64,000 nucleotides of DNA from NCBI RefSeq assembly GCF_021917145.1, contig NC_061067.1, forward strand, positions 4,111,389 through 4,175,388, given 5' to 3'. Positions 62,701 to 64,000 of the stretch are shown in pieces; the stretch's first letter is position 1, and every line of letters begins with the position of its first letter. The notes below the pieces were generated by a model. That model was not told where the DNA came from and made no database searches. It was given only the letters and a program-made list of their open reading frames with translations. The translations under genes and the position numbers were made by a program. The stretch is from Hypomesus transpacificus. Its lineage: Eukaryota; Chordata; Actinopteri; Osmeriformes; Osmeridae.

Positions 62701-64000
62701 GGTACTGTGCACTGTGGTTGAAACTGTGGCGCGGGTGCGTTTGTACTGTCCGCAGTTGTGTGTCAGAATGTGTTTGTGTGTGTGTGAAACCTTCATCGGA
62801 AATGCTGATGCCCTCTTGGTGCCAAGAGATCCCTCCACCAGACCAGCATGCTCAGGGGTGTGAGCAGCCATGCATCAAACACTCCAGCTGTCACCTCCTC
62901 TACCCCCCCACCCCCTTCTGCCTGCCAGAGGAGCCAGTGTCATCATTAATAGATAGACCTCGTCTCTTAATGTCTCACATCCTGTGAAGAGCCTTCACCC
63001 TGGCGTTCCCAGACAGACCCACAGTGGTCGGGGTCTTACTGAGATCGCCCGCACCCTGCCATGCGTTTGATGTCTGTTCATGGTTTTGCGTGTGTCCTCG
63101 CTACAGGACGCCTTCTTTGGGAAGGAGCTGATGGATAAGAGCAAGCAGGGGAGGAGGTCGGGATTCGAACCCATGGGTCTGAGCGAGGAGCCGTCTGGGC
63201 TGCGGGTGGAGACCAAACACCCCGCCGCTCGCTTCCTGGACCCCTCGTCCGACCCCCTGCTAAGCTCCTCCTCTGCCACGCCTATCTCTAGGACGGGAGG
63301 AGTGCTGCGTAAGTACACATCCCTGACTCCTTCTGTCGTCTCTATCACTTTCTCCACCTCTCTCTCTCTCTCTCTCCATGTCTGTCTTTGTCTCTGGATC
63401 TCAGCCCACTTCTGTTTTACACACACACTCACTCACACACATGCACACAGCTTATAGTAGAGCAACCTAGTAGCAACAAAAACTCCCCTCCCTTCTGTTT
63501 TCTTTGGTGAATGACATGTATCAGTGTCTTGGAGCCGTTCAGGTGTGTGGTGTCAGCCTGTAGAGGCCTCTACCAGTCAGTCTGTTTGTGCCATTCCTTC
63601 ACATCCTCATTCATGTCTAGGTAGACAGGTGTATCATACATGCATCCGGTGTGTATGATATGTATGTGCATCATACATGTGTTTGTTTCTGTGTGTGTGT
63701 GTATCACACTTGTGTGTGTGTGTGTGTATATCACTCATGTGTGTGTGTGTGTGTGTATATCACTCATGTGTATGGTGTACCATCTCCAGCCCATGATGAG
63801 GATCCCTTAGTGGACCTCTCCGAGGTCCTGACCACCGACGCTGACCTGCTGGGGATGCTGTCTGAGGAGCTGGTGAAGCCAGGGAGAGACTCAGGTAGAA
63901 CACCTCAGACAATGTTCACCACCGCTGGGATGACTCACCTGGCCTGCCCCCCCCCCCCTCCCCCCCTCCCTTCTGTATCGTCCAGGAGTCTCAACTTGCC
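24725..64000 (+). CDS. kmt2c: Histone-lysine N-methyltransferase 2C (MLL3), N-terminal part, runs off window
   Basis: Catalytic subunit of the MLL3/COMPASS complex, which monomethylates histone H3 Lys4 at enhancers in the nucleus. Coding exons: 24725-24942, 30566-30636, 33184-33688, 34548-34751, 37884(or 37916)-38068, 38191-38300, 40538-40700, 40981-41152, 42331-42445, 43352-43515, 43615-45602, 49200-50351, 50485-52637, 55739-55870, 56794-56910, 57768-57905, 58133-58237, 58344-58525, 59076-59240, 59593-59702, 60019-60084, 60195-60407, 61225-61350, 62235-62348, 62459-62589, 63107-63308, 63790-63894, 63986 on. Order: AT-hook, extended PHD, three PHD fingers, low-complexity region, RG-rich basic segment, three more PHD fingers. 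The SET domain and the C-terminal extended PHD lie beyond the window. KMT2C rather than KMT2D is shown by RPRGRPRKD at the N-terminus, [24 protein letters not shown] and the xrcc2/actr3b neighbours. About 3,040 codons are read, roughly double the matching human part (from memory), owing to repeats. Confidence 0.95.
25665..26190 (+). repeat. Minisatellite, unit GAGAGAGGTAGACTGAGG
   Basis: Roughly 25 copies of an 18-20 base purine-rich unit, GAGAGAGGTAGACTGAGG with variants GTGACAGGTAGACTGAGG and longer forms with inserted GA or AAGAGG. The most regular part is 25880-26115. It lies in kmt2c intron 1. The purine/pyrimidine strand bias is strong. Confidence 0.9.
28610..29120. mobile_element. MITE-like nonautonomous DNA transposon
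   Basis: A 511-base element begins TAGCCTGG and ends CCAGGCTA, an 8-base perfect terminal inverted repeat. The inverted similarity continues imperfectly to about 60 bases: GTAC-GAGTCTGGGCTCG on the left at 28648-28664 matches the complement of CAAGCCCAGAC-CAGTAC on the right at 29051-29068. It is flanked on both sides by the nine-base direct repeat TATTCGCCA (28601-28609 and 29121-29129), which reads as a target site duplication. No transposase is encoded. A 9-base duplication is compatible with Mutator-like elements and, less well, hAT; the superfamily is undecided. Confidence 0.8.
30566..30636 (+). CDS. kmt2c: kmt2c exon 2
   Basis: Residues 73-96. Reads [17 protein letters not shown] after the Lys-Lys that ends exon 1, corresponding to the human segment after the AT-hook. 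The phase joins both neighbours. The preceding tract TCTCTCTGTTTTAG is a good acceptor. Confidence 0.85.
30637..33183 (+). other. kmt2c intron 2
   Basis: Contains CA runs (30641-30664 and the long 31496-31566, about 35 repeats), a minisatellite of TCTCTCTAGCTTCTAGCCTG-like units (31670-32065), and otherwise unremarkable sequence. No exon is seen. Confidence 0.65.
31670..32065 (+). repeat. Minisatellite of AGCCTGTCTCTCTC / TAGCTTC units
   Basis: About 15-20 degenerate copies of a unit built from AGCCTGTCTCTCTCTCT and AGCTTCTAGCCTG. Unit length varies between about 15 and 45 bases. It is pyrimidine-rich on the plus strand and lies in kmt2c intron 2. Confidence 0.85.
33184..33688 (+). CDS. kmt2c: kmt2c exon 3: Ser-Pro-Asn repeat segment
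   Basis: Residues 97-264. The start ([14 protein letters not shown]) and end ([18 protein letters not shown]) are ordinary and match human LQRSVSEESANS. The middle is a degenerate NPSPSP/SPNPSP array with codons CCCAGCCC and CCTAGCCC, absent from human KMT2C as I know it. It precedes the extended PHD and is likely disordered. Confidence 0.85.
33689..34547 (+). other. kmt2c intron 3
   Basis: 859 bases with GT-rich and G-rich stretches (33865-33895, 34255-34300). A CT tract forms the acceptor at 34520-34547. No coding sequence seen. Confidence 0.6.
34548..34751 (+). CDS. kmt2c: kmt2c exon 4: start of extended PHD
   Basis: Residues 265-332. Begins with the zinc-binding pair [20 protein letters not shown], the opening of the extended PHD finger as in human (LCAFCYCGE). 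An acidic Asp/Tyr patch and a basic end (QRGRGFTK) follow. The donor AAAGTAAGG leaves two bases (phase 2), which does not fit the strongest acceptor of the next recognised exon. Confidence 0.9.
35669..35893 (+). repeat. (CT)n array with CCGTCCCT interruptions
   Basis: More than 200 bases of nearly pure CT dinucleotides, broken five times by CGTCCCT-type words. It gives long spurious open frames on both strands. The mirror-symmetric polypyrimidine strand could adopt triplex structure. Confidence 0.95.
37005..37205 (+). promoter_or_regulatory. CCAAT-box cluster with CRE, GC box and E-box in intron 4
   Basis: Within 200 bases lie CACGTG (37005-37010), ATTGG (37057-37061), CCAAT (37093-37097), GGGGGCGG (37115-37122), TGACGTAA (37123-37130), CCAAT (37163-37167) and ATTGG (37201-37205). 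This is the typical make-up of an NF-Y-driven promoter. It stands about 660 bases before a frame that is open, with an ATG at 37864, into kmt2c exon 5. The promoter role is inferred. Confidence 0.45.
37884..38068 (+). CDS. kmt2c: kmt2c exon 5, start uncertain
   Basis: About residues 333-394. The end [29 protein letters not shown] matches human QAGKLWDELSLVGLPD-IDIQALFDSTG. Two acceptors are possible: 37916 has the better pyrimidine tract but would need phase 1, while 37884 has a weaker tract and fits the phase-2 donor of exon 4. The frame is also open upstream to an ATG at 37864. Confidence 0.7.
38191..38300 (+). CDS. kmt2c: kmt2c exon 6: extended PHD, middle
   Basis: Residues 395-431. Reads [20 protein letters not shown] and ends [11 protein letters not shown], matching human CWAHHRCVEWSLGVC and VDKAVVSGSTE. 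It contributes zinc ligands of the extended PHD. The Trp of human CWAHH is Cys here. Confidence 0.92.
38301..40537 (+). other. kmt2c intron 6
   Basis: Contains an RFX-like palindrome (38576-38589), a GAGAGACA array (38641-38757), GT runs (39070-39085, 39178-39245) and a C-run (39908-39940). No exon seen. Confidence 0.6.
40538..40700 (+). CDS. kmt2c: kmt2c exon 7: extended PHD, end
   Basis: Residues 432-486. Zinc ligands are visible in [33 protein letters not shown] and LLCPDHL, completing the ePHD1 module that in human KMT2C reads CAFCKHLGATIKCC and YHYPCAAGAGTFQD. Ends in phase 1. Confidence 0.95.
40805..40978 (+). repeat. (CTCCCT)n hexanucleotide array at a splice acceptor
   Basis: About 27 copies of CTCCCT fill most of the 280-base intron 7 and run up to the CTCTGCAG acceptor at 40980. 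The array is therefore the polypyrimidine tract of kmt2c exon 8. Confidence 0.95.
40981..42445 (+). CDS. kmt2c: kmt2c exons 8-9: first PHD fingers
   Basis: Exons 40981-41152 and 42331-42445, residues 487-581. Exon 8 holds a PHD with [29 protein letters not shown] and [13 protein letters not shown]. Exon 9 holds the next with [19 protein letters not shown] and WRCK. Both match the human order exactly. In MLL3 this cluster reads chromatin and binds partners. The intron (41153-42330) holds GT runs and a poly-A stretch near 41735. Its acceptor is an uninterrupted GT run. Confidence 0.95.
42446..43351 (+). other. kmt2c intron 9
   Basis: 906 bases with CA (43006-43025) and GT (43174-43198, 43274-43291) runs. 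No exon seen. Confidence 0.6.
43352..43515 (+). CDS. kmt2c: kmt2c exon 10: third PHD, first part
   Basis: Residues 582-635. [33 protein letters not shown] and FTCNTCKR give the expected cysteine pairs. The finger is finished by RWVHTECVN and FECSLCKPL at the start of exon 11, across a 99-base intron. Confidence 0.93.
43615..45602 (+). CDS. kmt2c: kmt2c exon 11: PHD end, Ser-Pro-His block and 12-residue repeat
   Basis: Residues 636-1298. The first 36 or so residues close the third PHD ([19 protein letters not shown]). Next comes a degenerate block (43740-44460) of units such as HASPTHTSP and SPMHASP, with the word GCTAGCCC recurring in the DNA. From 44873 to 45556 a perfect-period 36-base minisatellite gives 19 copies of [12 protein letters not shown] with substitutions at positions 3-6. 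The exon ends DPEPEPTMG in phase 1. No stop or frameshift interrupts the 1,988 bases. Human KMT2C has an ordinary linker of a few hundred residues here. Probably disordered; function unknown. Confidence 0.9.
44873..45556 (+). repeat. 36-bp coding minisatellite, 19 copies
   Basis: Unit AGCAAGCCCTGCCCAGCTCC followed by a segment ending AACCCACCTCAACCCC, period exactly 36 bases, frame-preserving, nearly identical between copies. Variation is limited to GCC/GGC/ACC (Ala/Gly/Thr) and CAG/CAT/TAT (Gln/His/Tyr) codons plus minor changes. High identity points to recent homogenisation or ongoing length change. Confidence 0.97.
45603..49199 (+). other. kmt2c intron 11
   Basis: 3.6 kb. It holds purine-rich stretches (45920-46170, 46470-46600, 46855-47030), a CT array (47279-47352), four 43-45 bp repeats with a TTAGCATTGATGCTAA palindrome (47596-47770), an RFX-like word (48091-48104) and ordinary sequence to the acceptor. 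No exon seen. Confidence 0.6.
47596..47780 (+). repeat. 43-bp tandem repeat carrying a 16-base palindrome
   Basis: Four units start at 47596, 47639, 47682 and 47727 with TTAGCATTGATGCTAACTT. They continue with a (T/A)(C/T)GGACCCTGCTCCATCAA-like part; a fifth decayed copy starts near 47770. Arms TTAGCAT and ATGCTAA are exact inverted repeats around TG in every unit. Confidence 0.9.
49200..50351 (+). CDS. kmt2c: kmt2c exon 12: Glu/Gln/Leu-rich helical block
   Basis: Residues 1299-1682. Opens [20 protein letters not shown] and then repeats units such as [26 protein letters not shown] and [20 protein letters not shown] (three copies near 50145-50325). The spacing of Leu and charged residues suits a long coiled coil or single alpha-helix. 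The purine-rich unit GAGGAGCTACAGCAGAGG repeats in the DNA. It joins exon 11 (phase 1) and exon 13 (phase 1) without loss of frame. No counterpart of this length is known to me in mammalian KMT2C. Confidence 0.88.
50485..52637 (+). CDS. kmt2c: kmt2c exon 13: Ala-Ser-Pro repeat block and conserved basic end
   Basis: Residues 1683-2400. From about 50560 to 51430 it consists of [16 protein letters not shown] and QASNTSPQ units. Next come an acidic part ([18 protein letters not shown] and a Glu run) and a Ser/Arg part. The end [20 protein letters not shown] followed by GRPRVKQ matches the human segment [25 protein letters not shown], which anchors the exon as KMT2C. The repeats resemble in style the Ser-Pro-Pro-Glu repeats of KMT2D at the same place. 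Confidence 0.9.
52638..55738 (+). other. kmt2c intron 13
   Basis: 3.1 kb. It has a G-run (53122-53132), a purine tract (53232-53345), ordinary sequence, a CpG-bearing non-repetitive block (54800-55170) and a C/T-rich end (55510-55735) that forms the acceptor. No exon seen. Confidence 0.6.
55739..56910 (+). CDS. kmt2c: kmt2c exons 14-15: basic RG-rich segment
   Basis: Exons 55739-55870 and 56794-56910, residues 2401-2483. Exon 14 runs from GAWWSPRR to AAAWSMRV, where human has GAWST to SAIWSIKV. Exon 15 reads [20 protein letters not shown] and GGRGRSRLK, nearly identical to human. The basic Gly-Arg stretch may contact nucleic acid; this is inference. The intron between contains a GAGAGG array (56183-56270). 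Confidence 0.93.
56183..56270 (+). repeat. (GAGAGG)n array in intron 14
   Basis: About 14 copies of GAGAGG, purine-only on the plus strand, reverse-complement in type to the CTCCCT array of intron 7. Confidence 0.9.
57320..57506 (+). repeat. 14-bp minisatellite AGACAGACAGAGGC in intron 15
   Basis: About 13 near-perfect copies of AGACAGACAGAGGC. Because 14 is not a multiple of three, all frames cycle and give spurious open frames. It lies 260 bases before kmt2c exon 16. Confidence 0.95.
57768..57905 (+). CDS. kmt2c: kmt2c exon 16
   Basis: Residues 2484-2529. The end [20 protein letters not shown] followed by TLRQ matches human [24 protein letters not shown] just before the second PHD cluster. 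The first half ([17 protein letters not shown]) has weaker similarity. The acceptor is a CA run with no pyrimidine tract of its own. Confidence 0.93.
58133..59702 (+). CDS. kmt2c: kmt2c exons 17-20: second PHD cluster
   Basis: Exons 58133-58237, 58344-58525, 59076-59240, 59593-59702; residues 2530-2716. Three PHD fingers follow each other: [18 protein letters not shown] with [26 protein letters not shown] with YHTYC and WKCKWC; and [17 protein letters not shown] with WVHASCQ and FDCSLC. Order, spacing and introns agree with human KMT2C PHD 4-6, which in MLL3/4 read histone tails. The ligand residues all appear present. Exon 19 reads [10 protein letters not shown] where human KMT2C has KWCVWCRHCG. 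The intervening introns hold CT-rich sequence, heavy at 59270-59565. Confidence 0.95.
60019..60407 (+). CDS. kmt2c: kmt2c exons 21-22
   Basis: Exons 60019-60084 and 60195-60407, residues 2717-2809. Sequence [13 protein letters not shown], then [20 protein letters not shown] and [17 protein letters not shown] and [20 protein letters not shown], all collinear with human KMT2C ([30 protein letters not shown]). These are absent from KMT2D and settle the paralogue. Confidence 0.95.
60408..61224 (+). other. kmt2c intron 22
   Basis: 817 bases, purine-rich around 60700-60915, otherwise unremarkable. It ends in a GT run and the tandem acceptor TAGCAG. Confidence 0.6.
61225..62589 (+). CDS. kmt2c: kmt2c exons 23-25: basic linker
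   Basis: Exons 61225-61350, 62235-62348, 62459-62589; residues 2810-2933. Reads [40 protein letters not shown] (a likely nuclear localisation signal), [17 protein letters not shown] and [20 protein letters not shown]. Each matches human in order. The intron at 61351-62234 holds no recognisable feature except a CA run (62038-62073). Confidence 0.94.
62590..63106 (+). other. kmt2c intron 25
   Basis: 517 bases with a short GT run near 62772 and nothing else notable. Confidence 0.55.
63107..64000 (+). CDS. kmt2c: kmt2c exons 26-28 (last one truncated by window)
   Basis: Exons 63107-63308, 63790-63894 and the first 15 bases of the next from 63986; residues from 2934. [31 protein letters not shown] and [20 protein letters not shown] match human [29 protein letters not shown] and DDPLADISEVLNTDDDILGI. 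The last exon start (GVST) is too short to confirm. The HMG-box, FY-rich and SET regions lie to the right. Confidence 0.9.
63690..63775 (+). repeat. GT runs with duplicated TATATCACTCATGTGTG
   Basis: Two copies of a unit of about 32 bases (GT run plus TATATCACTCATG) directly precede the branch region of kmt2c exon 27. It is a short local duplication. Confidence 0.85.

Noticed and set aside
24725..64000. Assignment to kmt2d because of Ser-Pro repeats
   Set aside because: AT-hook [48 protein letters not shown] and the actr3b-xrcc2 neighbours are KMT2C-specific.

Overview
The window is a gene-rich piece of a vertebrate nuclear genome, most likely a ray-finned (teleost) fish. The evidence is spliced genes with GT-AG introns, short introns, very abundant CA/GT and CT/GA microsatellites, minisatellites, a fish-type SINE/LINE tail in one intron and a small inverted-repeat DNA transposon. 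Proteins match human orthologues closely, but exon structure and low-complexity content differ. There are no prokaryotic features. The species cannot be named from sequence alone.

Layout. (1) 1-3957: simple-sequence-rich flank with no supported gene. (2) 3958-6716, minus: tubb6, beta-tubulin class V; complete, 446 codons, 5 coding exons. (3) 7426-9321, minus: cidea, a CIDE-N/CIDE-C lipid-droplet protein; complete, 210 codons, 5 exons. (4) 11629-15758, minus: actr3b (Arp3B); complete, 418 codons, 12 exons. (5) 15759-16438: a 680-bp head-to-head promoter interval. (6) 16439-18019, plus: xrcc2, a RAD51 paralogue; 323 codons, 4 exons. (7) 18020-24724: intergenic and probable 5' noncoding part of the next gene. 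(8) 24725-64000, plus: the N-terminal part of kmt2c (MLL3), a histone H3K4 methyltransferase. 27 coding exons and the first bases of a 28th are readable, about 3,040 codons, and the gene runs off the right edge.

The genes do not form a pathway. Two conserved neighbourhoods are joined: tubb6-cidea (neighbours on human 18p11.2) and actr3b-xrcc2-kmt2c (neighbours on human 7q36). Exon phases are consistent in the first four genes. In kmt2c every junction fits except exon 4 to exon 5, where the strongest acceptor is out of phase.

The most unusual feature lies inside kmt2c. Between the first and second PHD clusters, three adjacent exons (43615-45602, 49200-50351, 50485-52637) encode about 1,750 residues of tandemly expanded low-complexity protein. 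In order these are a degenerate Ser-Pro-His/Ala block, a 36-bp coding minisatellite with 19 copies, a Glu/Gln/Leu helix-forming block and an Ala-Ser-Pro-Leu-Ser-Pro block. The paralogue KMT2D carries Ser-Pro repeats in the same architectural slot, so this looks like parallel expansion. Other observations include a CCAAT-box cluster deep in a kmt2c intron next to an in-frame ATG, a 511-bp MITE-like element with a 9-bp target duplication, an extra intron inside the large tubulin exon bounded by a repeated 6-mer, and several kmt2c acceptors that lie directly in GT or CA microsatellites.
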